Positions 56,255-64,000 of a stretch of 64,000 bases of DNA are shown here, one piece after another; position 1 is the stretch's first letter, and each line of letters opens with the position of its first letter. Source of the stretch: Demequina litoralis (GTDB taxonomy: Bacteria; Actinomycetota; Actinomycetes; Actinomycetales; Demequinaceae); assembly GCF_030418455.1 (NCBI RefSeq), contig NZ_JAUHPW010000005.1, positions 1-64,000 of the forward strand, given 5' to 3'. A program made the position numbers and the translations under genes. The notes under the pieces are model-generated. The model was not told the origin of the DNA. It made no database searches and was given only the letters and a program-made list of their open reading frames with translations.

Positions 56255-59200
56255 TCAGGCGGCGTCGTCGTCGCGCAGGCGCTGGCTGATGACGGTGGTG
56301 ACGCCGTCGCCGCGCATCGTCACGCCGTAGAGCGCGTCCGCGATCTCCATGGTGCGCTTCTGGTGCGTGATGACGATGAGCTGGGAGTCCTCCTGCAGCT
56401 CGCGGAAGATCTCGAGCAGGCGCCCCAGGTTAACGTCGTCGAGGGCGGCCTCGACCTCGTCCATGACGTAGAACGGGCTGGGGCGGGCCTTGAAGATCGA
56501 CACGAGGAGCGCGACCGCGGTGAGGGAGCGCTCGCCGCCGGACAGCAGCGACAGGCGCTTGACCTTCTTGCCGGCGGGGCGCGCCTCGACCTCGATGCCG
56601 GTGGTGAGCATGTGCGCGGGGTCCGTGAGCACGAGCTTGCCCTCGCCGCCCGGGAACAGCCGCGGGAAGACGCGGTCGAACTGCGCGGCGGTGTCCGCGA
56701 AGGCCTCGGCGAAGATCACCTCGACGCGCTCGTCGATCTCCTTGACGATCGTGAGCAGGTCCTCGCGCGAGCGCTTGATGTCCGCGAGCTGGTCCGTGAG
56801 GAACTTGTGGCGCTCCTCGAGCGCGGCGAACTCCTCGAGCGCGAGCGGGTTGACGCGGCCCAGCTGGTTCATCGCGCGCTCGGCCTGGCGCAGGCGCTTC
56901 TCCTGCTGCTCGCGCACGTAGGGCGTGGTCTCGGGCTCGGCTGCGTCGTCGCCCGCGTCGGCGTCCGCGGCCGCGTCGGGGTTCCACACCGGGACGCCGA
57001 GGTGCGGGCCGAACTCCTCGACCAGGCGGTCGGGGTCCATGCCGAGCTCGTCGACGGCGCGCTGGCGAAGCTGCTCGAGGCGCACGTTCTGCTCGGCGCG
57101 GGCCACCTCGTCGCGGTGGGCGTCGTCGGTGAGGCGCGCGTGCTCGGTCGACAGCTCGTCGACGCTGCGGCGCACCTCCGCGAGCCTGCCGGTGCGCTCG
57201 GCACGCTCGGCCTCGACGGCGGCGCGCTTGTCGTCGGCGTGCTGGACGGAGACGTCGATGAGCGCGATGGCGTCCTGGCTGCCGGCGATGACCTCGCGCG
57301 CGGCCTGCGCCTGCCGCTCGCGGCGGGCGGCGGCGGCCTCGGCACGGACGCGCGCCTCGCGCTCGGCGACAGCAGCGCGCTCGAGGCTCTCGGCGCGGGA
57401 CGCGAGGGCGCGGGCGCGCTCCTCGGACGTGCGCAGCGCGAGCCGCGCCTCGGTCTCCTTGGCGCGGGCGGCGCGGGCGCTCACCTCGTCCTCGTCGCGG
57501 CGCTCCTGCGCCGCACGGGTGTCGGCCTCGAACTGCTCGGGCTCGGCCTGGGCTGCGGCGAGGCGCTCGGTGAGGCTCGCGAGCTCGTCCTCGTCCGCCT
57601 TCATGCGGCCGTGCGCCTGGTCGAGCTGGTCGGTGAAGCGCTCGGCCTCGGCCTTCGCGGCGCGCGCCTGCGCGCCCAGCTGGTGCAGCTTCTCGGCGAC
57701 CGACGCCATGCGCGCGTCGGCCTCGTTGAGGCGCGCGAGGGTGCGCTCGTGGTGGCCGCGGGCCTCCGCCTCGACCTCCTCCGCGGCACGCAGCCGCTCC
57801 TCTGTGCCCTCCACGCGGGCGGCGGCGGCATCGTGCTTCTCGCGCGCATCGTCGAACGCGGCCTGGACGTGGATGACGCTGGGTGCATCGCCGGCCCCGC
57901 CCGAGGCCGTCCGCCCGCCGAGGACGTCGCCCCGGCGGGTCACGGCGGTGACGTCGCGATGCGCGGCGACGAGGGCGCGCGCGGCGGCGAGGTCGTCGAC
58001 CACGGCGACGCCGGCGACGAGCGAGCGGACGGTCGCGAGGAGGGCGGCGGGCCCGTCGACGAGGTCGGTCGCCCATCGGGCGCCGGCGGGCAGGTCGACC
58101 GCGGGGTTGTCGGCGGTCGCGGCCGCGTCGGCCACGAGGAAGCGGGCTCGGCCGGCGTCCTCGTCGCGCAGCCAGCGGATCGCGTCGACGGCGTCCTCGA
58201 CGGAGTCGACCGCGAGGGCGTCCGCGAGGGGGCCGAGCGCGGCCGCGAGGGCGTCCTCCGCATCGTCCCCCACCTCGATGAGCGAGGCCACGGTGCCGGT
58301 GATCGCGCGCAGGCCGCTCGCGAGCAGCGCGCCCGCACCGTCCTTGCGCACGAGCGACAGCTCGAGGGCCTCGCCGCGTGCGGCCCACGAGTCGCGCTCG
58401 CGCATCGAGGCGTGGAGGGCGTCCTTGAGCTCGGACACCGCCGACTTCGCACGCTCCCACGCCTCGGTCGCGGACTCGTGCTGGACGTCGAGGTCCTCCT
58501 CCCCTGCATCGACGGTGGCGACGGAAGTCTCGACGTGCTGGAACTCGGCGTTGGCGTCGTGGGCGCGCTTCTCGGCGGACGCGAGCTGCTCCTGCAGGCG
58601 GCCGATCTCCGCCTCCGTCGACTCGACGCGCGAGCGCTTGGCCGCGACCTGGCCGGCGAGGCGGGCGACGCCCTCGCGGCGGTCCGCGACGGAGCGCAGC
58701 AGGTTGGCGTGGTGGCGGTCGGACTGGAAGGCCGTCTCCTCGGCGTCCTTGCGGGCCTCGATCGCGGCCTCGAGGTCGCGCGCCGCGGCCTCGACCTCGG
58801 ACTCGAGCTCGGCGCGGGCCGCCTTGGCGCGCTCCACCTGCTCGTCGAGGTCCACCAGGTCCGTGGGCGGCGCCTCGCTCTGCGTGCTGCCGAGCATGCG
58901 GACGCGCTCCTCGGCGAGCGTGTGGAGGTTGCGCAGCCGCTCGCGGATGGCGCTGAGGCGGTAGAACGTGTCGTTCGCGCGGGTGAGCGCGGGGGCCGCC
59001 TCGGCGCTCTGGCGCTCGAGGTCGGCGAGCAGCGCACGGGCGTCCGCGAGGGCCTTCTCGACGGTGTCGCGGCGCTCGAGCAGCGCGGTCTCGTCGGCCT
59101 TGTCCTTGGACATCGACTCGGTGAGCGTGGCGATGTCGTCGGCGAGCAGACGCGAGCGGGCGTCGCGGACGTCGACCTGGATGCGCTGCGCCTGACGCGC

Positions 59201-59833
59201 GACCTCGGCCTGCTTGCCGAGCGGGCCCAGCTGGCGGCGGATCTCCCCGGTGAGGTCCTGGACGCGGGTGAGGTTGGCCTGCATCGAGTCGAGCTTGCGC
59301 AGCGCCTTGTCCTTGCGGCGGCGGTGCTTGAGGATGCCGGCGGCCTCCTCGATGAAGTGGCGGCGGTCCTCGGGGGTCGCGCGCAGCACCGCGTCGAGCT
59401 GGCCCTGGCCCACGATGACGTGCATCTCGCGGCCCAGGCCGCTGTCCGAGAGCAGCTCCTGGACGTCGAGCAGGCGGCACGCCGAGCCGTTGATCGCGTA
59501 CTCCGAGCCGCCGCTGCGGAACAGCGTGCGGCTGATCGTCACCTCGGTGTAGTCGATCGGCAGCGCGCCGTCGGTGTTGTCGATGGTGAGCGACACCTCG
59601 GCGCGGCCCAGCGGCGCGCGGCCCGACGTGCCGGCGAAGATCACGTCCGCCATTTGGCCGCCGCGCAGCGTCTTGGCGCCCTGCTCGCCCATGACCCACG
59701 CGAGCGCGTCGACCACGTTGGACTTGCCCGACCCGTTCGGGCCGACGACGCACGTGACGCCCGGCTCGAACTCGAGGGTCGTCGCCGACGCGAAGGACTT
59801 GAAGCCTCGCAGCGTCAGCGTCTTGAGATGCAT
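56255..59833 (-). CDS. smc: Chromosome segregation ATPase SMC
   Basis: 1,192 residues, the core of condensin. The N-terminal ATPase half has GPNGSGKSNVVDALAWV at about 32-48. Two long coiled coils, rich in Ala, Glu and Arg, surround a hinge at about 500-660. The C-terminal half has the signature LLSGGERSLTAVALL and Walker B MDEVEAALD. Length and motifs are normal. A minus-strand TACACT (59841-59846) ends seven bases before the ATG, with no Shine-Dalgarno sequence, so the mRNA is probably leaderless. Confidence 0.97.
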   Translation of the reverse strand: MHLKTLTLRGFKSFASATTLEFEPGVTCVVGPNGSGKSNVVDALAWVMGEQGAKTLRGGQMADVIFAGTSGRAPLGRAEVSLTIDNTDGALPIDYTEVTISRTLFRSGGSEYAINGSACRLLDVQELLSDSGLGREMHVIVGQGQLDAVLRATPEDRRHFIEEAAGILKHRRRKDKALRKLDSMQANLTRVQDLTGEIRRQLGPLGKQAEVARQAQRIQVDVRDARSRLLADDIATLTESMSKDKADETALLERRDTVEKALADARALLADLERQSAEAAPALTRANDTFYRLSAIRERLRNLHTLAEERVRMLGSTQSEAPPTDLVDLDEQVERAKAARAELESEVEAAARDLEAAIEARKDAEETAFQSDRHHANLLRSVADRREGVARLAGQVAAKRSRVESTEAEIGRLQEQLASAEKRAHDANAEFQHVETSVATVDAGEEDLDVQHESATEAWERAKSAVSELKDALHASMRERDSWAARGEALELSLVRKDGAGALLASGLRAITGTVASLIEVGDDAEDALAAALGPLADALAVDSVEDAVDAIRWLRDEDAGRARFLVADAAATADNPAVDLPAGARWATDLVDGPAALLATVRSLVAGVAVVDDLAAARALVAAHRDVTAVTRRGDVLGGRTASGGAGDAPSVIHVQAAFDDAREKHDAAAARVEGTEERLRAAEEVEAEARGHHERTLARLNEADARMASVAEKLHQLGAQARAAKAEAERFTDQLDQAHGRMKADEDELASLTERLAAAQAEPEQFEADTRAAQERRDEDEVSARAARAKETEARLALRTSEERARALASRAESLERAAVAEREARVRAEAAAARRERQAQAAREVIAGSQDAIALIDVSVQHADDKRAAVEAERAERTGRLAEVRRSVDELSTEHARLTDDAHRDEVARAEQNVRLEQLRQRAVDELGMDPDRLVEEFGPHLGVPVWNPDAAADADAGDDAAEPETTPYVREQQEKRLRQAERAMNQLGRVNPLALEEFAALEERHKFLTDQLADIKRSREDLLTIVKEIDERVEVIFAEAFADTAAQFDRVFPRLFPGGEGKLVLTDPAHMLTTGIEVEARPAGKKVKRLSLLSGGERSLTAVALLVSIFKARPSPFYVMDEVEAALDDVNLGRLLEIFRELQEDSQLIVITHQKRTMEIADALYGVTMRGDGVTTVISQRLRDDDAA

Positions 59834-59840
59834 GGGTGCG

Positions 59841-59846
59841 AGTGTA
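59841..59846 (-). promoter_or_regulatory. -10 element of smc (leaderless)
   Basis: The minus strand reads TACACT, ending seven bases before the smc ATG. This places the transcription start at or next to the start codon. No clear -35 hexamer is visible. Confidence 0.55.
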
Positions 59847-59877
59847 GGGGACGCGCGCGCGTGCTCAGGTGAGGCGC

Positions 59878-59944
59878 GAGCGCCCCCGCCCAGACCGCCG
59901 TTCTGCCTGGTGGGAGGCCTGCCTCCGGGGCTCGGTGGGCGCTC
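59878..59944 (-). terminator. Nested inverted repeats after ndk
   Basis: GAGCGCCC (59878-59885) pairs with GGGCGCTC (59937-59944), and an inner GGAGG/CCTCC stem lies near 59912-59925. They lie just past the ndk stop codon and probably end its transcript. Confidence 0.5.
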
Positions 59945-59953
59945 CCGGCCGTC

Positions 59954-60373
59954 CTAGAGGCCGGGGAACCAGATGCCGATCTCGCGCTCGGCTGACTCGG
60001 GCGAGTCCGAGCCGTGCACGATGTTGTGGATCACCGGCAGGTCCCACTGGCGGGCGAGGTCGCCGCGGATGGAGCCCGGGGTCGCGGTGGTGGGGTCCGT
60101 GGTGCCGGCGATGGTGCGGAAGCCCTCGATGACGCGCTCGCCCTCGGCCACGACCGCGAGGACGGGTCCGGACAGCATGAACTCGACCAGCGGGTCGTAG
60201 AAGGGCTTGCCCACGTGCTCCTCGTAGTGCTCGGCGAGCAGCTCCGGGGTGGCCTGGCGCAGCTCCACGGCGGCGAGCGTGTAGCCCTTCGCCTCGACGC
60301 GGCGGAGGACCTCGCCCGTGAGGCCGCGCTTGACGCCGTCGGGCTTGACCAGGATGAGGGTGCGTTCCGTCAT
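59954..60373 (-). CDS. ndk: Nucleoside diphosphate kinase
   Basis: 139 residues. It exchanges phosphate between NTPs and NDPs through a phospho-His, seen in NIVHGSDSPESAEREI. The N terminus TLILVKPDGVKRGL is diagnostic. Length is normal. TAGGCT ends seven bases before the ATG, with no ribosome site, so a leaderless start is likely. The folC-DUF4233-ndk order is actinobacterial, here with an extra membrane-protein gene and apt in between. Confidence 0.96.
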   Translation of the reverse strand: MTERTLILVKPDGVKRGLTGEVLRRVEAKGYTLAAVELRQATPELLAEHYEEHVGKPFYDPLVEFMLSGPVLAVVAEGERVIEGFRTIAGTTDPTTATPGSIRGDLARQWDLPVIHNIVHGSDSPESAEREIGIWFPGL

Positions 60374-60379
60374 GGTGGG

Positions 60380-60391
60380 GAGCCTAGCGGG
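60380..60391 (-). promoter_or_regulatory. -10 element of ndk (leaderless)
   Basis: The minus strand has TAGGCT, ending seven to eight bases before the ndk ATG; a TGGACA about 19 bases upstream is a possible -35 element. Confidence 0.45.
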
Positions 60392-60416
60392 GGTGCCGCG
60401 GGCGGTGTCCACCGGC

Positions 60417-60451
60417 GGGGGCGGGGGCGGGGCCGGGGGCGGGGGCGAGGG
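60417..60451 (+). other. G-run cluster between ndk and apt (G-quadruplex candidate)
   Basis: Five runs of four or five G, followed by one of three, are separated by one to three bases on the plus strand. This meets the usual definition of a G-quadruplex motif. It lies in the divergent promoter region, 31 bases before the apt start. Confidence 0.6.
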
Positions 60452-60481
60452 TCCCGGGCCCGCCCGTGTCAGGATGGACCC

Positions 60482-60991
60482 GTGATCACGATCGACGACT
60501 TCGACACGTATCCCGACTTCCCCATCGAGGGCATCCTCTTCTACGACATCGCCCCGATCCTCGCGAGCCCCGAGCGCTTCCGCGAGGCGTGCATCCAGCT
60601 CATGCCGCCGAGCGGCGCGCCCGTCGACGTGGTCGCGGGCGTGGACGCGCGCGGCTTCATCTTCGCGCCGGTGGTCGCGCAGACGCTCGACGTCGGCATG
60701 GCGATGGTCCGCAAGAAGGGCAAGATGCCCGGCGTCGACCTCCTCGAGTCCTCCGCGGAGATCGAGTACGGCGCGCGCGACCTCGCCGTCAGCGCGGGCT
60801 CGGTCGAGGGCAGGCACGTGCTCGTCATCGACGACGTCCTCGCCACCGGCGGCACTGCCCGCGCGGTCGCCGAGATGCTCGAGCGAGGCGGCGCGGCGTC
60901 GGTGCGCTTCAGCTTCCTCATCGAGATCGGCGAGCTGCCCGGCCGGGAGGCGCTGGAGGGCTACGAGATCACCTCGGTCGTCACCGTCTGA
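60482..60991 (+). CDS. apt: Adenine phosphoribosyltransferase
   Basis: 169 residues. It makes AMP from adenine and PRPP (purine salvage). The N terminus DDFDTYPDFPIEGILFYDIAPIL and the PRPP-binding motif VLVIDDVLATGGTA near 115-128 are typical. The start is GTG, with AGGA eight bases upstream. It runs rightward and converges with the membrane-protein gene at 61019. Confidence 0.94.
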   Translation: MITIDDFDTYPDFPIEGILFYDIAPILASPERFREACIQLMPPSGAPVDVVAGVDARGFIFAPVVAQTLDVGMAMVRKKGKMPGVDLLESSAEIEYGARDLAVSAGSVEGRHVLVIDDVLATGGTARAVAEMLERGGAASVRFSFLIEIGELPGREALEGYEITSVVTV

Positions 60992-61018
60992 CGGGACGAT
61001 GCGCGGGTCGCGGGCCGC

Positions 61019-61468
61019 TCAGCCGTTGCGGTAGCCGGTGGACCAGCGCACCGCGAGCAGCACGAGCGGCACGAGGACGAGGCTCGCGAAGGACACCTCG
61101 AACGCCACGAAGCCCTGGCTGATGTCCATGGGCAGCGGGTCCAGCGAGCGCAGGTAGCCGGCGTGCACCGCGATGCCGGTGACGAGCGCGGCGCCGGACA
61201 GCACGATGATCGCGACCAGGAACCACGGCGGCAGCTGGCGCGTCTCCGGGTGCTCGCGCAGGAAGCGCGACCAGCGCGTGAGCATGTAGAACACGGACAC
61301 GTTGACGAGCATGAGCCCCGCGAACAGCAGCGCGTAGACCGCGGCGGACGGCCGCCCGAGCCCCGCGAACGCGTAGAGCGATGCGTGCTCGAGCTGCCAG
61401 AACACCAGCGTCAGGCCGAGCACCCCGAGCGCGAGGGCGCCGCCCATGCGCCAGAGGAACCTGCTCAC
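61019..61468 (-). CDS. Small four-helix membrane protein downstream of DUF4233
   Basis: 149 residues with four hydrophobic segments (near 10-27, 38-62, 82-104 and 118-142) and no recognised family. The GTG at 61468 overlaps the DUF4233 stop as GTGA; an ATG seven codons later is possible. It is the last gene of the folC operon. Confidence 0.72.
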   Translation of the reverse strand: MSRFLWRMGGALALGVLGLTLVFWQLEHASLYAFAGLGRPSAAVYALLFAGLMLVNVSVFYMLTRWSRFLREHPETRQLPPWFLVAIIVLSGAALVTGIAVHAGYLRSLDPLPMDISQGFVAFEVSFASLVLVPLVLLAVRWSTGYRNG

Positions 61469-61911
61469 GCCTGGTCGCCCTCCGCGGTGGCCGGGTCGGC
61501 GGCACCGTCGGCGACGTCGCCCGCGGGCGCCTCGGCGTCCTCCGCGGCGGCCCGCTGGGCACGCTCGCGGTCGATGCGCGCGCCCAGGCGCAGCCCGATG
61601 ATCCAGGTCACCAGGAACGTGGCCCCGATGACCGCGATCGTCGAGTCGATGAACCCGCCGAGCAGCATCGGCACCTGCAGCGCCCAGCCGAGCCAGCGGC
61701 CCCACCGCTTGCGCTGCTGCCCCACCGCGTAGCCGAGCAGGACCACGAGCCCGAGCCCGCCGCCCCACAGCAGCCCGGCGGGGATGTCGGTCTCGCCGGC
61801 GCGGGAGAGGCCCCACAGCGCGAGCACCGCGAAGAACGCGGCGAGCGACTGGAGCGCGAGGACGGCCTGGCAGAAGGTCAGCGTCGCGGGACGCTGGGGA
61901 CGTGCGCTCAT
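61465..61911 (-). CDS. DUF4233 family membrane protein
   Basis: 148 residues with four membrane helices (RPATLTFCQAVLALQSLAAFF first) and an acidic Ala-rich tail. DUF4233 is typically encoded directly after folC in actinobacteria, and here overlaps it as ATGA. Function unknown. Confidence 0.85.
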   Translation of the reverse strand: MSARPQRPATLTFCQAVLALQSLAAFFAVLALWGLSRAGETDIPAGLLWGGGLGLVVLLGYAVGQQRKRWGRWLGWALQVPMLLGGFIDSTIAVIGATFLVTWIIGLRLGARIDRERAQRAAAEDAEAPAGDVADGAADPATAEGDQA

Positions 61912-63305
61912 CGGGCCTGCCCCTGGCCCTTGCGGCGGTCGGCACCGGTGAGGATGCGGGTCTCCGCCACCAGGGTGATCGACCCGACCACCAGCACGCC
62001 CGCACCGAGGTCGTTGTCGCGCTCGGCGCGCTGCACGGCCGCGTCGATCGCGTCGGGCACGCTGTCGGTCGAGGTGACCCGGTCCTCGCCGAACACGGCG
62101 ATGGCGATCCGCTCGAGCTCCTCGACGGGGATGGCCCGCGGCGACGGCGAGGCGGTGACGACGACGTGCGCGAGCGCGGGCTCGAGCGCCGCGAGGATGC
62201 CCTCGGCGTCCTTGTCGGCGAGCACGCCTACGACGCCCACGAGCGTCTCGAACGCGAAGGACTCGTCGAGCGCGTCCACCATGGCGTCGATGCCGTGCGG
62301 GTTGTGCGCGGCGTCGACGAGGATGAGCGGCGACGTCCGGACCGCCTCGAGGCGGCCGGGCGAGCTCACCTGCGCGAAGCCGGCCTCGACGGCCTCCCCC
62401 GACAGGGCCGCGGGCTCGCCTCCCGCGGCGAGCAGCAGCTCGACCGCGGCGAGGGCGAGCAGCGCGTTGTGAGCCTGGTGGGCGCCGTAGAGCGGCACGA
62501 AGATGTCGGCGTACGTGGCGGCGGGCGTGCGCAGCGTGACGAGCTGGCCGCCGACGCCGGGCTGACGCTCCCTCACCTCGAGGGCCTCGCCCTCCCAGTA
62601 GGCGCGCGCGCCGCGCTCGGCGATCGCGGACTCGAGGACGGGCACCACGGAGTCGGACTGCTCGGCGATGACGGTCGCGGCGCCGTCCTTGATGATCCCC
62701 GACTTCTCCGCCGCGATATCGACGAGCGAGTCGCCCAGCCACTGCTGGTGGTCGAGGCCGATGGGCGTGATGACGGACACCTCGCCGTCGACCACGTTGG
62801 TGGCGTCCCACACGCCGCCCATGCCGACCTCGACGACCGCGACGTCGACCGGCGCGTCCGCGAAGGCCGCGAGGGCGAGGACCGTGAGGACCTCGAAGAA
62901 GCTCATGCGTGGCCCGCCGGCCTCGACCGAGCGTGCGTCGACCATGTGGATGATCGGCGCGACGTCGAGCCACAGGCGCACGAAGTCCTCGCGCTCGATG
63001 GGCTCGCCGTCGATCTGGATCCGCTCGCGCACGGTCGTGAGGTGAGGCGACGTGAACAGCCCGGTGCGCAGCCCGTGCTCGCGCACGAGCGACTCGGTCA
63101 TGCGCGCGGTCGAGGTCTTGCCGTTGGTGCCGGTGAGGTGGACCACCTTGTACGCCTGCTGAGGGCTGCCGAGGAGGTCGCACGCGTCGCGGACGCGGTC
63201 GATCGTGGGTTCGAAGTCGTGCTCGGGGTTGCGGGAGACGATGTGCGCGTAGATCTCGCGCTCGGCCTCCTCGAGGCTCAGGCCGCCGAGGTCAAGGTCG
63301 GTCAT
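61908..63305 (-). CDS. folC: Bifunctional folylpolyglutamate synthase / dihydrofolate synthase
   Basis: 465 residues of the Mur-ligase family. It joins dihydropteroate to glutamate and extends folate with further glutamates. The P-loop VVHLTGTNGKTSTARM lies near 55-68, the HLT/TSPHL and EVGMGGVWDATN blocks follow, and the C-terminal domain has ILVDAAHNPHGIDAM. It overlaps DUF4233 by four bases. A second, related gene lies just upstream, so the two enzymes may divide the two activities. Confidence 0.95.
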   Translation of the reverse strand: MTDLDLGGLSLEEAEREIYAHIVSRNPEHDFEPTIDRVRDACDLLGSPQQAYKVVHLTGTNGKTSTARMTESLVREHGLRTGLFTSPHLTTVRERIQIDGEPIEREDFVRLWLDVAPIIHMVDARSVEAGGPRMSFFEVLTVLALAAFADAPVDVAVVEVGMGGVWDATNVVDGEVSVITPIGLDHQQWLGDSLVDIAAEKSGIIKDGAATVIAEQSDSVVPVLESAIAERGARAYWEGEALEVRERQPGVGGQLVTLRTPAATYADIFVPLYGAHQAHNALLALAAVELLLAAGGEPAALSGEAVEAGFAQVSSPGRLEAVRTSPLILVDAAHNPHGIDAMVDALDESFAFETLVGVVGVLADKDAEGILAALEPALAHVVVTASPSPRAIPVEELERIAIAVFGEDRVTSTDSVPDAIDAAVQRAERDNDLGAGVLVVGSITLVAETRILTGADRRKGQGQAR

Positions 63306-63335
63306 GGCTCAAGTGTGTCACGCCGCGCCCGGCCC

Positions 63336-63365
63336 GCCGCCGCATCGTCCGCACGATGCGGCGGC
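63336..63365. terminator. Hairpin between the two folC genes, containing the GGACGATGCG word
   Basis: A perfect 13-bp stem (63336-63348 with 63353-63365) with a four-base CCGC loop follows the stop codon of the upstream folC copy. Its left arm holds the CGCATCGTCC word at 63341. Confidence 0.75.
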
Positions 63366-63372
63366 CCGATCG

Positions 63373-64000
63373 CTAGGCCGGGACCGCGCCCGTGTCGCCC
63401 GTGTCCTCGACGGGGACGTCGGCGGCGTCCGCCGCCGCGACCACGGTCTCGGCGTCGACCGTGGCGGGCATGTGGGTCGCCTGCAGGTGGCGGCGCGCCT
63501 CGGCGACGAGGGTGATCGAGCCGGCGATGAGCACGCCGCCCTCGCCCTCGGCCTCCGGGGCGAGCGTGGTCGCCATCTGCACGGCGTCGGGGACGGACGG
63601 CGCGACGCGCACGCGGTCGGCCCCGAAGATGGTGCGGGCGCGCTCGGCGAGCACCTCCGCGTCGGAGGCGCGACGCGACGTGGTCTGCGTGATGACCACC
63701 TCGTCGATGAGCCCCGCGAGGCCGGTGAGGATGCCCTCGGAGTCCTTGTCCGCGAGCACCGCGACCACGCCGACCAGACGGTCGAAGTCGAAGGTCTCAC
63801 GGAGCGTGTCGGCGAGCGCGGCGATGCCGTGAGGGTTGTGCGCGGCGTCGACGATGACGGTCGGCTCGGCGGACACGACCTCCATGCGGCCGGGCGAGGT
63901 CGCGCCGGCGAAGCCGCGGGCCACCGCGGGGAGGCTGAGCGCGCGAGGCACGCCGGCGCCGATGAACGCCTCGCACGCGGACAGCGCGATGAGGGCGTTC
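63373..64000 (-). CDS. folC: Second folC-like Mur ligase (partial, N terminus beyond the window)
   Basis: At least 209 residues of the C-terminal half of a folylpolyglutamate synthase-type ligase; the gene continues past the right edge. Aligning by eye with the adjacent folC shows NALIALSACE vs NALLALAAVE, TSPGRMEVV vs SSPGRLEAV, VDAAHNPHGI in both and VGVVAVLADKDSEGIL vs VGVVGVLADKDAEGIL. The identity is moderate, so the duplication is old. An acidic Ala-rich tail of about 35 residues ends it. The hairpin between the copies suggests separate transcripts. Confidence 0.85.
   Translation of the reverse strand, partial: NALIALSACEAFIGAGVPRALSLPAVARGFAGATSPGRMEVVSAEPTVIVDAAHNPHGIAALADTLRETFDFDRLVGVVAVLADKDSEGILTGLAGLIDEVVITQTTSRRASDAEVLAERARTIFGADRVRVAPSVPDAVQMATTLAPEAEGEGGVLIAGSITLVAEARRHLQATHMPATVDAETVVAAADAADVPVEDTGDTGAVPA

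Noticed and set aside
56234..59872. A 1,212-residue open frame on the plus strand across smc
   Set aside because: It is the antisense shadow of smc in GC-rich DNA: an Arg/Val/Leu-rich translation with no motifs, while the minus-strand frame shows a complete SMC ATPase.

Overview
The window is a 64 kb piece of a high-GC chromosome (about 72% GC by eye) from an actinomycete, most likely a Micrococcales-type actinobacterium. The evidence is gene order: the blocks dxr-rip1-ispG-GNAT, rplS-lepB-rnhB-DUF2469, ffh-glnD-glnB-amtB-ftsY-smc and folC-DUF4233-ndk follow the same order as in Mycobacterium and other Actinomycetota, and DUF2469, DUF4233, DUF4439 and a WhiG/FliA-type sigma factor are typical of the phylum. 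The genus cannot be read from the sequence. Nearly all genes run leftward (minus strand). Only five small genes run rightward: a ferritin-like lipoprotein, an M23 peptidase, two paralogous membrane proteins and apt.

Layout, left to right. 0-1.8 kb: glutamate-type ABC importer (binding lipoprotein and ATPase; permeases would lie off the left edge). 1.8-8.9 kb: translation and transcription operon rimP-nusA-ylxR-infB-rbfA-truB-ribF, with a good promoter upstream of rimP. 8.9-11.8 kb: ferritin-like lipoprotein and proS, convergent, with a strong terminator between them. 11.9-15.8 kb: two secreted proteins with C-terminal S-layer-homology (SLH) repeats, one of which holds a nearly identical ~504 bp internal duplication. 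16-26.6 kb: leftward chain rpsB, tsf, pyrH, frr, cdsA, rlmN, a DivIVA-domain protein, dxr, rip1, ispG, GNAT. 26.9-32.3 kb: M23 peptidase, whiG/fliA-like sigma factor, xerC, dprA, comM, yraN. 32.5-37.3 kb: accessory block with an ECF sigma factor, a putative membrane anti-sigma factor, a lipoprotein, a DHA2-type MFS exporter and its TetR repressor. 37.5-42.8 kb: rpsP, khpA, rimM, trmD, rplS, lepB, rnhB, DUF2469. 42.9-48.2 kb: a six-gene extracytoplasmic flavin electron-transfer operon (three FMN-binding proteins, two ferric-reductase-like membrane flavoproteins, ApbE). 48.3-59.8 kb: smc, a small membrane protein, ftsY, amtB-glnB with a GlnR-type box, glnD, ffh, an amidohydrolase. 59.9-64 kb: two adjacent folC genes, DUF4233, a membrane protein, ndk and divergent apt.

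The most striking unexplained signal is a 10-bp word, GGACGATGCG, found 28 times by hand count (36 times for its 9-bp core GACGATGCG), in both orientations, about once every 2.3 kb, over-represented between genes and twice arranged as a hairpin. This is the pattern expected of a DNA-uptake-like or other genome-wide recognition word, and dprA and comM lie in the same window. Other points worth following are the flavinylation operon, the SLH gene duplication, a GlnD that ends right after its HD domain, and several genes that look leaderless. No rRNA, tRNA, CRISPR array, insertion sequence or prophage was recognised.
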